This document shows positions 35,027-44,109 of a stretch of DNA of 64,000 nt, one piece after another. The notes beneath the pieces were generated by a model that was not told the origin of the DNA, did no database searches, and saw only the letters and a program-made list of their open reading frames with translations. This DNA comes from an uncultured Bacteroidales bacterium (GTDB taxonomy: Bacteria > Bacteroidota > Bacteroidia > Bacteroidales > UBA932). How positions within the stretch are numbered: the first letter of the stretch is position 1; each line of letters begins with the position of its first letter. The stretch covers positions 1 through 64,000 of the forward strand of contig CALUPD010000001.1 in NCBI GenBank assembly GCA_944322605.1, read 5' to 3'. A program made the translations under genes and the position numbers.

Positions 35027-36130
35027 ATGAAAACTACAGCTTTTACCCAGAAGCACATAGATCTGGGAGCTAAGATGGTCGATTTCGCCGGCTACAACAT
35101 GCCTGTAGAGTATTTCGGAATCAATGCCGAACATAACAAGGTAAGGGAATGCGCAGGCGTTTTCGATGTTTCCCATATGGGAGAATTTTGGGTCAAAGGA
35201 CCTAATGCCTTGAAATTCCTGCAATATGTGACATCCAACGATGTTAGCGCCCTTGTCCCGGGGAAAGTGCAGTATTCATGCATGCCTAACGGGAAAGGCG
35301 GAATCGTCGACGACCTTTTGGTATATTGCATAGATTCCGAAACCTATATGCTCGTTCCGAATGCAGCGAATATCGAAAAGGACTGGAATCATCTCTGCCA
35401 GTATGCTCCGAAATTCGGCCTGACTCCTGGAAAGGAACTGTACAATGCTTCGGATGAAATATGCCAGCTCGCCATACAGGGTCCTAAGGTGCTGGAAATG
35501 CTTCAGCCGATTTGCGACCAGAACGTCACGGATATGGAGTACTATACATTCAAGAAACTCAATGTCGGAGGCGTGAGCGCGATATTCTCCACTACCGGTT
35601 ATACCGGTTCTGGCGGATGCGAAATCTACGCTGCAAACGAAGATGCCGACAAATTATGGAACGCGGTATTCGAAGCCGGAAAGCCATACGACCTGAAAGC
35701 AGTAGGCCTCGGAGCAAGGGACACGTTGAGGCTTGAAATGGGATTCTGCCTGTACGGCAACGATATAGACGATACTACGAGCCCTCTTGAAGCAGGACTT
35801 GGATGGATTACGAAATTCAACGACGTAAAAGGCGATTTTGTCGACAGGGATTACCTTCTGAACCAGAAGGCGGAAGGCCTGAAGAGAAAGCTCGTCGGCT
35901 TCGAAATGATAGACAAGGGCATTCCTCGTCACGGCTATGCTGTCTGCGATGCGGAAGGCAATGAAATAGGCCATGTGACATCCGGAACGATGGGACCTAC
36001 TGTCCACAAAGCGATAGGAATGGCGTATGTGAACACTCCGTTCAATAAGGTTGATACGGAAATCTTCATAAACGTGAGAGGCCGGCTTTTGAAAGCTAAA
36101 GTCGTAAAAATTCCTTTTTATAAGAAATAA
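35027..36130 (+). CDS. gcvT: Aminomethyltransferase (glycine cleavage T protein)
   Basis: The 367-residue T protein takes the aminomethyl group from lipoyl-GcvH, releasing ammonia and forming methylene-tetrahydrofolate. Signatures include '[15 protein letters not shown]', FDVSHMGEF, '[19 protein letters not shown]', [12 protein letters not shown], '[20 protein letters not shown]' and the C-terminal barrel '[20 protein letters not shown]'. ATG 35027 is used; the frame from 34955 overlaps the SPOR gene. gcvH and gcvP are not in this window. folD lies far away at 57668, so no folate cluster is formed. Confidence 0.97.
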   Translation: MKTTAFTQKHIDLGAKMVDFAGYNMPVEYFGINAEHNKVRECAGVFDVSHMGEFWVKGPNALKFLQYVTSNDVSALVPGKVQYSCMPNGKGGIVDDLLVYCIDSETYMLVPNAANIEKDWNHLCQYAPKFGLTPGKELYNASDEICQLAIQGPKVLEMLQPICDQNVTDMEYYTFKKLNVGGVSAIFSTTGYTGSGGCEIYAANEDADKLWNAVFEAGKPYDLKAVGLGARDTLRLEMGFCLYGNDIDDTTSPLEAGLGWITKFNDVKGDFVDRDYLLNQKAEGLKRKLVGFEMIDKGIPRHGYAVCDAEGNEIGHVTSGTMGPTVHKAIGMAYVNTPFNKVDTEIFINVRGRLLKAKVVKIPFYKK

Positions 36131-36149
36131 CATTGTCGATTAATAATAT

Positions 36150-36193
36150 GGAATGCCGTCTCGTCGAGCCAAGCTTTGCGGGATGGCATTTCC
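36150..36193 (+). other. Hairpin between gcvT and the M28 peptidase gene
   Basis: GGAATGCC (36150-36157) pairs with GGCATTTCC (36185-36193) with one bulge, enclosing 27 nt. It is followed by a weak T-rich stretch (GTTTG), so it could be a poor terminator of gcvT or a leader structure of the next gene. Confidence 0.45.
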
Positions 36194-36215
36194 GTTTGTA
36201 AATGACCTGCGGTAT

Positions 36216-37523
36216 ATGAAAAGAATATTCTTTCTCGCTTTTGCCTGTGTTTTTTCCGTTATGCTCTGCGTGCCTGCCATGGCTGCGGAGGACGATGTCG
36301 CGCGCATGCTGGAAAAGCATGTGGAATACCTTGCTGCCGATTCTCTCAAAGGCCGGCTTTCCGGTACTGACGGAAACAGGAAGGCGGCTGAATATATTTA
36401 CAATGTCATGAGGTCTTACGGCCTTGAGATGATATATCCTGAGCCAGGGCAGTCGTTCAGCCTTACCGTAGAAGGGGATTCCCTGAATTCCGTCAACGTG
36501 CTCGGCATGGTCGAAGGATATGATCCGGAATTCAAGGACGAAGTGATAGTGGTCGGGGCGCATTATGACAATATAGGCTCTAACAGTATAAGCATCAACG
36601 GCATTGACTGCCTTCAGGTTTATCCGGGAGCGGACAATGACGCTTCCGGCGTTGCGGTTCTGCTGGAAGTTTCCAAGGCCGTCAAGGAGAACAGCTACAT
36701 GTTCAGGCGGCCCGTGGTATTCGTATGCTTCGGGGCCGAGGAACAGGGCCTTTACGGCTCATGGTATTTTACGCATGGCGGAATATTCAATGTCAGGAAC
36801 ATAAGATACATGCTGAATCTGGACATGGTCGGACGTTCCGGCGATAATAACAGGTTCTCCGTGTTTACCGACTGCCCGGGCGTTTGGTTCGAGGACCTTC
36901 TGCATAAGGTCTCTTTCCGTCAGGCCGGAATCAGTCCTGCGGTGCTGGCTGCGGACCCTTTCCCGTCTTCGCATGCGATGTTCCATAATGCAGGCATTCC
37001 TGTCTCCATTTTTACCACCGGCCTGCATAGCGACATGAATACTGTCAGGGACACTCCTGACAAATTGGACTACGAGATGATGAGCTTGATTTCAAGGTAC
37101 GTGTATTTTTTCATCGAAGAACTTTCGTCGGCGGATGCCATGCCTGAATCATTGTCCATGCCCGAATCCGTCCCTGATGAAGGTCGGGATGAAGGGGAAG
37201 TCCTGTCTATCCACGACGTGGATGTCAAGCCGACGTTCCTGAACGGGGACGAACTCTATTTTTTGAACAAATGGGTCTACTATTATGTCAAATATCCCGA
37301 GTCTGCCATTGAAAACGGCACGCAAGGAACGGTCGTGGTAGAATTCATCGTGGAAACGGACGGCAAGGTGTCTAACGTTGAAATCGTGAAAGGCCTAAGC
37401 GAGGATATTGACAGGGAAGTCCTGAAAGTGGTATCGGCATCCCCTAAATGGAAAGCCGCCCGATTGGGCAATGTGAAAAAACGTGTCAAGCTCACGTTGC
37501 CTGTAGAATTCAGGTTAAAATAA
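36216..37523 (+). CDS. M28 metallopeptidase fused to a TonB C-terminal domain
   Basis: The 435-residue protein has a signal peptide (MKRIFFLAFACVFSVMLCVPAMA), an M28 aminopeptidase-like domain (~20-300) and a TonB C-terminal domain (~350-434). M28 zinc-site motifs are GAHYDN (~114), GADNDASGVA (~139), 'VCFGAEEQGLYGSWYF' (~172), LNLDMVGR (~202) and a late His (TTGLHSDMN). The tail has the full TonB_C pattern: YPESAIENGTQGTVVVEFIV, 'DGKVSNVEIVKGL', 'PKWKAARLGN' and LTLPVEFRLK. The signal peptide looks cleavable, so it may lack the inner-membrane anchor of a true TonB. ATG 36216 starts the signal. It is followed by 1.3 kb of repeats. Confidence 0.92.
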   Translation: MKRIFFLAFACVFSVMLCVPAMAAEDDVARMLEKHVEYLAADSLKGRLSGTDGNRKAAEYIYNVMRSYGLEMIYPEPGQSFSLTVEGDSLNSVNVLGMVEGYDPEFKDEVIVVGAHYDNIGSNSISINGIDCLQVYPGADNDASGVAVLLEVSKAVKENSYMFRRPVVFVCFGAEEQGLYGSWYFTHGGIFNVRNIRYMLNLDMVGRSGDNNRFSVFTDCPGVWFEDLLHKVSFRQAGISPAVLAADPFPSSHAMFHNAGIPVSIFTTGLHSDMNTVRDTPDKLDYEMMSLISRYVYFFIEELSSADAMPESLSMPESVPDEGRDEGEVLSIHDVDVKPTFLNGDELYFLNKWVYYYVKYPESAIENGTQGTVVVEFIVETDGKVSNVEIVKGLSEDIDREVLKVVSASPKWKAARLGNVKKRVKLTLPVEFRLK

Positions 37524-37527
37524 CCCG

Positions 37528-37730
37528 CAAGCCGAGTGCAGAGCTTCAAGCTCGCTTGAAAGCTCTGCCGAGGCGCAGCGGTTATTGCCGCGAGCGGCAG
37601 CGAAGCGGAAATAAGCAAGCCGAGCCGCAGGTACGCCTGCGGCATTTTTCATGCTTCAAGCTCGCTTGAAAGCTCTGCCGAGGCGCAGCGGTTATTGCCG
37701 CGAGCGACAGCGAAGCGGAAATAGCCCGCA
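37528..37730 (+). repeat. Duplicated 71-bp repeats of the hairpin element family
   Basis: Two copies, 37543-37613 and 37653-37723, differ at one position (CGAGCGGCAG versus CGAGCGACAG) and start 110 nt apart. Each contains a hairpin (copy 1: GCAGAGCTTCAAG 37538-37550 with CTTGAAAGCTCTGC 37555-37568, loop CTCG, one bulge), then CCGAGGCGCAGCGGTTATTG and ends GCGGAAATA. Copy 1 is preceded by GCAAGCCGAG. Between and after the copies are terminators with different stems. Confidence 0.9.
37624..37649 (+). terminator. Terminator-like hairpin in the repeat region
   Basis: GCCGCAGG (37624-37631), loop TACG, CCTGCGGC (37636-37643), then ATTTTT. It directly follows a GCAAGCCGAG box, as if the repeat flank were joined to a terminator. 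Confidence 0.8.
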
Positions 37731-37734
37731 AGCG

Positions 37735-37764
37735 ATCCGCAGGAGTTATCCTGCGGATTTTCTT
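37735..37764 (+). terminator. Second terminator-like hairpin in the repeat region
   Basis: ATCCGCAGGA (37735-37744) pairs perfectly with TCCTGCGGAT (37749-37758) around GTTA, followed by TTTTCTTAT. It is preceded by CCGCAAGCG, a variant of the repeat 5' flank. Confidence 0.8.
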
Positions 37765-38417
37765 ATATTCTGCCAAGCTGCTTGAGGGTTATGGCTCAGG
37801 CGCAGCGGTTATTGCCACGCAGCGGAAATGACCCGCAAAACTGCCTGAACGTATTCCGCCCTGATTCTGCCGAGGAGCAGCGGAAATAAGCTGCAATGAT
37901 GCATTTGAACGGCTCTATGCCGCGATTGTCTGCCGCTTTTTTTGTATCCCCGTTTCGAGCCTGCCCGAAGCTTCTGCCTCAGGCCCGCTTGAAAGCTCTG
38001 CCTCAGATGTATGATTACATGCGCGGCGAAACTGAATTGAGCCGAGATGTTGCGCATGCGTTTAGAATCATCAAAAGCAAACATGCGGCAGTGGAACTGA
38101 ATTAAGCTGAAATCTGTGATACTCAGGATATTTGCCAAATGTCGTATCCCGGCGTATGGTTTGCCATGCATTCAAAGCCAATGTATCCTTGCATTACTAT
38201 GCATGACCTGCAAATTGCTACGATGCTTCATGGTCCGTATTTGCCAGTTAAAATTACTTGTCCACGTTTCGTTTTTTAATTACCTAATTATCAGTGTTGT
38301 AATAAAACGAGGCGTGGATTGGTCGTGTTTTTTCATAGCATTTCTCCACGCTTGTATGCTATATATAGTTGATTATCAGTATGCTGAAAATTGTAGCCGT
38401 GGACGGATAATTTGACG
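37765..38417. other. Non-coding region with decaying repeat copies
   Basis: No protein-like frame is found. Fragments of the upstream repeat recur: CAGGCGCAGCGGTTATTGCC near 37798, CCGAGGAGCAGCGGAAATAA near 37870, and CCGCTTGAAAGCTCTGCCTC near 37985. A hairpin GCGTGG/CCACGC spans about 38311-38350. The rest, from ~38100, is AT-richer sequence with nothing recognised. Confidence 0.6.
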
Positions 38418-38565
38418 AATCGACGGCAGGAGCAGCAGGGGCAGGAAAAAGCAAGGAAAGGAAGCAAGCACGAGACAGGATGCGGAAGCAGAGAAGTGCG
38501 TAATCAAGTATGAACAGAAGCAGAGACAGAAACAGGATGCAAGCAAGTAAGTAAGCAAGCATCTA
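38418..38565 (+). repeat. Purine-rich low-complexity tract
   Basis: About 150 nt are strongly purine-biased on the plus strand (GGCAGGAGCAGCAGGGGCAG, then many GAAGCAGAG-like words), ending in AAGCAAGTAAGTAAGCAAGC. The bias is far above the surroundings; no coding potential is evident on either strand. Confidence 0.65.
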
Positions 38566-38723
38566 ATCCGAGTAGTTTACTTGCCGCGAGATGTCGTAGA
38601 TTGATAATTGCAATTCCCGCCAAGGCGTAATGCCTGCCGGTAGTGGTATTCGTTCTGCCTTGCTTGGTTTTCAGCGTACTGAAAAGCTCTGCTTTTGTAT
38701 TCCATGATATCACATGCAGGCTG

Positions 38724-38815
38724 CCAGCTTATCTCAGACACGATTTTGGTGACAATCATGACATGTGATTTCGCAAGGGCATATGAAGTCAGCTTGTCTG
38801 AGAATCGATTTTGGC
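38724..38815. repeat. Imperfect 29-bp direct repeats
   Basis: GCCAGCTTATCTCAGACACG (from 38724) and GTCAGCTTGTCTGAGAATCG (from 38787) both continue into ATTTTGG; they are 63 nt apart with roughly 8 differences in 29. The second copy overlaps the 3' end of the DUF2023 reading frame. Confidence 0.6.
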
Positions 38816-39247
38816 CTTTATATCGCAATATTCCGTATTCCTTCCTTGGCAGTCATGTTTTGCGGATAGCAGCGAGGCTGTAGCAATGTCGCGGGATTCC
38901 GTATTTCCATTCTTGCGATGGCAATACCGGCGGCATTGCACGCATATGTCGTATCCTAGCATGGCCCCTAAAATGAAATCTTCTTCGGGTGTCAGTTTGT
39001 TCAAAGGACGGTCGACCAGCAGGCGGATAGCCTCTATGCATTCATCGCATCCGAAAAACAAGTTTATGCGTTTGTCGTCCACTTCCTGCACGATGAATTT
39101 GATATTTTGGTTAGCCAAGCGTTTGACGGCAAAATCCTCGTATTTCTTGTTGGTTGTATAGAGCGCCATGCGGCGTACACCTTTTTTAAGTTCGTAGATG
39201 TGATTCAGAAAGACTTTAAGGTTTGAATGCTCCAGTTCCATGCTCAT
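38789..39247 (-). CDS. DUF2023 family protein
   Basis: The 152-residue product matches DUF2023: LKVFLNHIYELKKGVRRMAL, INLFFGCDECIEAIR, and 'TPEEDFILGAMLGYDICVQC'. In Bacteroidota this family is regularly encoded beside flavodoxin, as here (80 nt downstream of it on the same strand), which suggests a linked function, though none is established. Cys pairs in CDEC and CVQC could bind metal or be redox active. The last ~35 residues are not typical of the family and are translated from the repeat-bearing DNA, so the frame may have been extended by loss of an earlier stop. Start may be 39247 or 39241. Confidence 0.85.
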   Translation of the reverse strand: MSMELEHSNLKVFLNHIYELKKGVRRMALYTTNKKYEDFAVKRLANQNIKFIVQEVDDKRINLFFGCDECIEAIRLLVDRPLNKLTPEEDFILGAMLGYDICVQCRRYCHRKNGNTESRDIATASLLSAKHDCQGRNTEYCDIKAKIDSQTS

Positions 39248-39273
39248 GATAGCTTTTATCGTCGGTATTAAAT

Positions 39274-39319
39274 TAGCTGGCAGGCGGGTTGATGTAAAAA
39301 CATATCCCGTCTGTCAGCT
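39274..39319 (-). other. Long hairpin between flavodoxin and DUF2023
   Basis: AGCTGGCAGGCGGG (39274-39287) pairs with CCCGTCTGTCAGCT (39306-39319) in RNA with two G-U pairs; an inner ATGT/ACAT extends it. There is no T-run in either direction, so an mRNA processing or stability structure is more likely than a terminator. Confidence 0.55.
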
Positions 39320-39326
39320 GGAATTC

Positions 39327-39833
39327 TTATGCCAGGTCCGGCTTTAGCATATCTGTCCACGACGAGATGCGTTCTTCTGTCTTATCGCTTTCGTTTACAT
39401 CGTCGATGGCCAGCCCTACGAAGTTTCCGTCGATAACGGAAATGGACGAACCGTATGAGTAATCCGTATCTGGAACGGCTCCTATGAAATGGCATCCGCT
39501 ATCTTTTAAATCTTCGTAAAGTAATCCTATGGCGTTGCAAAATGTATCGCAGTATGATGCTGAATCTCCGCATCCGAACAATGCTATCGTCTTGTTTTTC
39601 AAGTCTATGTTTTTTAATACGCTGATTCCGGCGTACCAATCGTCCTGCAATTCGCCGTCGCCCCACGTGGAACTTCCAAGTATCAAGGCTTCGTAGGATT
39701 CCGCCAATTCGGCGTTCATATTCCTGACATCATGTACATCCGATGGTGCAATGCCCAATTTTTCAGCTATCATATTGGCCGCTGATTCTGTTGTCCCGGT
39801 TGAAGAACCGTAAAATACTCCTGTTTTTTTCAT
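39327..39833 (-). CDS. fldA: Flavodoxin
   Basis: The 168-residue FMN protein is a low-potential electron carrier. The phosphate-binding loop is at residues 8-15 (YGSSTGTTES), and the isoalloxazine-contacting loops are 'GSSTWGDGELQDDWY' (~54-68) and 'GCGDSASYCDTFCNAIG' (~88-104). The length fits the long-chain class with the inserted loop ('AVPDTDYSYGSS'). It lies upstream of DUF2023 on the same strand. No iron-dependent operator was identified, though flavodoxins are often induced by iron limitation. Confidence 0.97.
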   Translation of the reverse strand: MKKTGVFYGSSTGTTESAANMIAEKLGIAPSDVHDVRNMNAELAESYEALILGSSTWGDGELQDDWYAGISVLKNIDLKNKTIALFGCGDSASYCDTFCNAIGLLYEDLKDSGCHFIGAVPDTDYSYGSSISVIDGNFVGLAIDDVNESDKTEERISSWTDMLKPDLA

Positions 39834-39910
39834 TGTCGTATTGATTTTGATTTTCCATTACAAAATAAGAGCATTCGAACCGGGCATGAAATACCTAAAA
39901 ATAGGGTTTT

Positions 39911-40250
39911 TCAGGTGCGCAGCATCGCCGGGATGCGCATCGTCTTCGTTGACGCTATGATGTTTTTTCGGTCATACGGTATCGTCCGGGCCTTCAACGA
40001 ATTGAATGGCATTAAGCAGAATATGGCGTTCTTCAGGTACGCGGTATCGCCCGGATTGCACGGGGCGTTCAGGGTCATGAATGCGTAGATGGTTTTTTTT
40101 GAGTACGCGGTATGCCGGAGCAGGCCGCGCTGGAACGGTTTATCCGCAAACATCGTTTTTCGGGCATTCCCGGCTTCCTGCCTTGAGTAAGCCTCTTTGT
40201 GATAGTTTGTCCGCAATCATCGTTTATAGTACTTTGTATCGCCGGACGCA
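39911..40250. repeat. Degenerate repeats of about 60 bp
   Basis: Variants of GTACGCGGTATCGCCCGGA recur at about 39915, 39973, 40036, 40102 and 40229, spaced roughly 58, 63, 66 and 127 (about two periods). The 534-nt stretch between flavodoxin and the leuS promoter shows nothing else; short ORFs through it merely translate the repeats. Confidence 0.55.
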
Positions 40251-40334
40251 TGTTTTACGGGCTATGGGAGTTGATGCATTGGATGTAATGAAAATAAAAT
40301 GCGGGACCTGCATGTCTGATATTTGTTAAAATTG

Positions 40335-40342
40335 TATATTTG
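40335..40342 (+). promoter_or_regulatory. -7 box for leuS
   Basis: TATATTTG matches the consensus; the start would be near 40349, about 75 nt before ATG 40425. The -33 region is poor. Confidence 0.5.
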
Positions 40343-40424
40343 CGCGATAAACCGTGATTAGTAATAAATGCTATGCGTTCCAGGCATTCACGCGGAATGC
40401 CTGCGGTATAAAATACAAATGCAG

Positions 40425-43190
40425 ATGGAATATAATTTCTCGGAGATAGAAAAAAAATGGCAGGCCTATTGGGCGTCCCATGGCACTTTCAGGGCTGACA
40501 ACATATCGGACAAGCCGAAATACTATGTTCTCGACATGTTCCCTTATCCTTCCGGCGCAGGATTGCACGTGGGACATCCTCTCGGATATATAGCGAGCGA
40601 CATTTACAGCAGGTACAAAAGGCAGAAGGGCTTCAATGTGCTTCATCCTATGGGATATGACGCTTTCGGGCTTCCTGCCGAGCAATATGCGATCCAGACG
40701 GGAAAGCATCCTGCCGATACGACGGAAGAGAACATATCAAGGTACAGGAAACAGTTAGACAGGATAGGCTTTTCGTATGATTGGTCGAGAGAAGTGAGGA
40801 CATGCGATCCGTCTTATTATAAATGGACACAGTGGGCTTTCCTTCAAATGTTCGATCATTGGTACGACAAGGACTCCGACCGCGCGCTTCCTATATCGAC
40901 CCTTGCAGGCATATTCGAAAAATCAGGTAATTCCCGGGTCAATGCGGCATGCGGCGCAGTGGAAACCTTTTCGGCAAGCCAGTGGAATTCTTTCGACGAG
41001 AAAAAGAAACGTGAAATCCTGATGCAATACAGGATCGCTTATCAGGGCGAGACGTCCGTGAACTGGTGCCCTCAGCTAGGCACTGTACTGGCCAACGACG
41101 AAGTCAAGGAAGGGTATTCGGTGCGCGGCGGTTTCCCTGTAGAGCAGAAGAAGATGAAACAATGGCTTTTGAGGGTATCCGCTTATGCAGAACGGCTTCT
41201 TTCCGATTTGGAAGAATTGGACTGGACCGACTCCCTGAAGGAAATGCAAAGGAACTGGATCGGCAAGTCTTGCGGCGCCGAAATGGTATTCAAGGTATCG
41301 AACGGAACGGAAGAGCATGACATGACCATTTTCACGACAAGGGCGGATACCGTGTTCGGCGTGACATTTATGGTTCTGGCCCCTGAAAGCGAATGGGTTG
41401 ACATACTTACTACTCCGCAGCAACGCGCCCAGGTCGACGACTATCTTTCCATGGTTAAGAAGAAGACGGAAAGGGAAAGGATAGCTGAAACCAAGAAGAT
41501 TACAGGCGTGTTCTCGGGTTCATATGCGATTAATCCCATAAGCGGGAACAAGATTCCGGTATGGATTTCAGAATATGTCCTTTCGGGCTACGGAACCGGA
41601 GCCATAATGGCAGTGCCGGCTCATGACAGCAGGGATTATGCATTCGCCCGCCATTTCAATCTTCCTATCATTCCGTTGATAGAAGGTTGCGATGTGTCAG
41701 AGAGCAGCTTCGATGCGAAAGAAGGCATAATGTGCAATTCAGGATTCCTGAACGGGATGCCGGTGTCCGAGGCCATTCCGGCAGCTATAGAGAAAATAGA
41801 GCAAATGGGGATAGGACGAAGAAAAGTCAATTATCGTTTGCGCGACGCGATTTTTTCAAGGCAAAGGTATTGGGGAGAACCGTTCCCGGTATATTTCAAG
41901 GACGGGGAAGCCTATGCGATGCCTGAATCCGTCCTTCCGCTGGAATTGCCTGAAATCGACAATTTCCTTCCGACGGAAACAGGCGAGCCTCCGCTGGCGA
42001 GGGCCAAGTCCTGGGCTTATGACGGATATCCGATAGAAACCAGCACCATGCCGGGTTTTGCAGGAAGCAGCGCGTATTATCTCAGGTATATGGATCCGGG
42101 AAACGGAGATGCGCTGGTAAGCCGCCAGGCAGACGAGTACTGGCGTTCAGTGGACTTGTACATAGGCGGAACGGAACATGCTACCGGCCATCTGATATAT
42201 TCACGTTTCTGGAACAAGTTCCTTTACGATTTGGGATACGTGTGCGAAAAAGAGCCTTTCAGAAAACTGATAAACCAAGGCATGATACAAGGCCGTTCGA
42301 ATTTCGTATACAGGATAAAAAACACGAACAGGTTCGTTTCATGCGGCTTGAAAGACAAATACGATACCACTGAAATACATGTGGATGTCAACATCGTCGA
42401 AAACGACAGGCTCGACTTGGAAGCTTTCAGGAAATGGAGGCCTGAATTCGAGACTGCGGAGTTCGAGCTTGAAAACGGGGAATATATTTGCGGATGGGCC
42501 GTCGAAAAGATGAGCAAGTCAATGTACAATGTCGTGAATCCTGACATGATATGCGACAAATACGGCGCGGATACGCTTCGCCTTTATGAAATGTTCCTCG
42601 GTCCTTTGGAACAATCGAAGCCGTGGGATACAAAAGGCATAGACGGGGTGGCAAGATTCCTTAAAAAATACTGGAGGCTGCATTTTTCGAAAGACGGGAA
42701 ATTCTCTGTGAATGAAGACGCGCCTTCTCCCGAAGAGTTGAAAGTGCTGCACAGGCTGATAGGCAAGGTCCAGTCAGACATAGAATCGTTTTCGTTCAAT
42801 ACGTCGGTTAGCGCGTTCATGATAGCGGTGAACGAATTTACCGACATGCATACCTCAAAAAGGGCGGTGCTTGAACCTCTTGCGATACTTATATCATCCT
42901 ATGCCCCTCATATCGCCGAAGAATTGTGGGGCATGATGGGGCATGATGAAAGCATAGCCTATGCGGAATTCCCAGTTTATGAGGAAAAATATACTGTCGA
43001 GGATTCTTTCGAATATCCTGTCTCGTTCAACGGGAAGATGAGGTTCAAGATCAGGCTCTCTAAGTCCCTTTCGAAGGAGGAAATCGAAAAGCAGGTGATG
43101 GAAGATCCGAATTTCGGCAGGTTCATAGGTGAAAGCAAAGTGAAAAAGATAATAGTAGTACCTTCAAAAATAATCAACATTGTATTCTGA
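40425..43190 (+). CDS. leuS: Leucyl-tRNA synthetase
   Basis: The 921-residue class I synthetase charges tRNA-Leu and edits mis-aminoacylated tRNA. HIGH is HVGH at 48-51 ([15 protein letters not shown]), the CP1 editing domain is marked by '[19 protein letters not shown]' and [19 protein letters not shown], and KMSKS is at 695-699. An insertion around 590-690, between the catalytic parts, resembles the leucine-specific region. ATG 40425 ([16 protein letters not shown]) is chosen over 40368 and 40419. It is followed at once by two yitT genes whose starts touch its end. Confidence 0.98.
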   Translation: MEYNFSEIEKKWQAYWASHGTFRADNISDKPKYYVLDMFPYPSGAGLHVGHPLGYIASDIYSRYKRQKGFNVLHPMGYDAFGLPAEQYAIQTGKHPADTTEENISRYRKQLDRIGFSYDWSREVRTCDPSYYKWTQWAFLQMFDHWYDKDSDRALPISTLAGIFEKSGNSRVNAACGAVETFSASQWNSFDEKKKREILMQYRIAYQGETSVNWCPQLGTVLANDEVKEGYSVRGGFPVEQKKMKQWLLRVSAYAERLLSDLEELDWTDSLKEMQRNWIGKSCGAEMVFKVSNGTEEHDMTIFTTRADTVFGVTFMVLAPESEWVDILTTPQQRAQVDDYLSMVKKKTERERIAETKKITGVFSGSYAINPISGNKIPVWISEYVLSGYGTGAIMAVPAHDSRDYAFARHFNLPIIPLIEGCDVSESSFDAKEGIMCNSGFLNGMPVSEAIPAAIEKIEQMGIGRRKVNYRLRDAIFSRQRYWGEPFPVYFKDGEAYAMPESVLPLELPEIDNFLPTETGEPPLARAKSWAYDGYPIETSTMPGFAGSSAYYLRYMDPGNGDALVSRQADEYWRSVDLYIGGTEHATGHLIYSRFWNKFLYDLGYVCEKEPFRKLINQGMIQGRSNFVYRIKNTNRFVSCGLKDKYDTTEIHVDVNIVENDRLDLEAFRKWRPEFETAEFELENGEYICGWAVEKMSKSMYNVVNPDMICDKYGADTLRLYEMFLGPLEQSKPWDTKGIDGVARFLKKYWRLHFSKDGKFSVNEDAPSPEELKVLHRLIGKVQSDIESFSFNTSVSAFMIAVNEFTDMHTSKRAVLEPLAILISSYAPHIAEELWGMMGHDESIAYAEFPVYEEKYTVEDSFEYPVSFNGKMRFKIRLSKSLSKEEIEKQVMEDPNFGRFIGESKVKKIIVVPSKIINIVF

Positions 43191-43191
43191 C

Positions 43192-44109
43192 ATGCCAAAT
43201 AAGTCAAACAAGAAGATATTTACTCTTATCAAAGAGTATGTCCTCATTACGCTCGGGATGTTCCTGTATTGCGTGGCGTGGACGCATGTCCTTATCCCGA
43301 ACGGGATTTCCGGCGGCGGCATTCCAGGTGTCGCAACGGTACTTCATTACGCAACTGGATGGGACTATTCCTATTATTACATTATAATCAATACGTTCCT
43401 CTTGATTGCCGGTACTTTGATACTTGGCCATGGATTCGGATTCAAGACTTTGTACAGCATATTCCTGGCTTTCATATTCCTTCATTTCCTTCCGGAGTGG
43501 ATACATTTTTCGTTCGAATTGGAGGAAAAATTCCTGTATGCCATAATAGGCGGTACAGTGAGCGGATTCGGAATCGCGCTTGTGTTCATGCAGGGGGGCA
43601 GCTCGGGCGGAACGGATATAATAGCCCTCGTGGTCTCCAAGTACAGGGATACTTCTCCGGGCCGCGTGTTCCTTTTCTGCGATTTGATAATAATAGCGTC
43701 CATATTGCTCGTTCCTGACAAAAGGTCTATCGAGAATGTCATTTACGGTTATATCCAGATGATTTCGTTTTCTCTGATGGTGGACATGGTACTTACGGGC
43801 AACAAGCAGTCGGTGCAGATTCTCGTATTTTCCCAAAAATACAAGGAAATCGCGGACTTCGTTTCGTTCAACATGCATCGCGGGGTGACCGCGCTCGAAT
43901 CTGTGGGCTGGTTTACCCAGCAGGACAGCAAGGTCCTTGTCATAGTTGCCAGGAAGCAGGACCTTCTTGAAATTACATCGGCAATAAAAGAAATTGATAA
44001 TCAGGCGTTCCTGTCGATAAGCAGTACAATGAACGTTTACGGGAACGGCTTTGAACAAATAAAAAGTAAAAACGGTTTAACATGGAAAAAAGCTCTAAAA
44101 AAATCCTGA
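43192..44109 (+). CDS. YitT family membrane protein (first of a pair)
   Basis: The 305-residue protein has about six membrane segments in residues ~10-210 with the YitT_membrane pattern ('IPNGISGGGIPGVATVL', 'FMQGGSSGGTDIIALVVSKY') and a C-terminal DUF2179 domain (~220-290, 'NMHRGVTALESVGWFTQQDS'). Function is unknown. ATG 43192 lies 1 nt after the leuS stop codon. It overlaps the second copy by 28 nt and shares its whole architecture, so the two arose by duplication. Confidence 0.94.
   Translation: MPNKSNKKIFTLIKEYVLITLGMFLYCVAWTHVLIPNGISGGGIPGVATVLHYATGWDYSYYYIIINTFLLIAGTLILGHGFGFKTLYSIFLAFIFLHFLPEWIHFSFELEEKFLYAIIGGTVSGFGIALVFMQGGSSGGTDIIALVVSKYRDTSPGRVFLFCDLIIIASILLVPDKRSIENVIYGYIQMISFSLMVDMVLTGNKQSVQILVFSQKYKEIADFVSFNMHRGVTALESVGWFTQQDSKVLVIVARKQDLLEITSAIKEIDNQAFLSISSTMNVYGNGFEQIKSKNGLTWKKALKKS

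Noticed and set aside
38116..38415. 99-codon Cys-rich plus-strand frame in the repeat region
   Set aside because: Composition is that of random AT-rich DNA and nothing resembles a signal peptide or domain.
39911..40216. 101-codon minus-strand open frame with a 22-residue periodicity
   Set aside because: The periodicity reflects the degenerate DNA repeats; no start signal and no protein-like conservation pattern.
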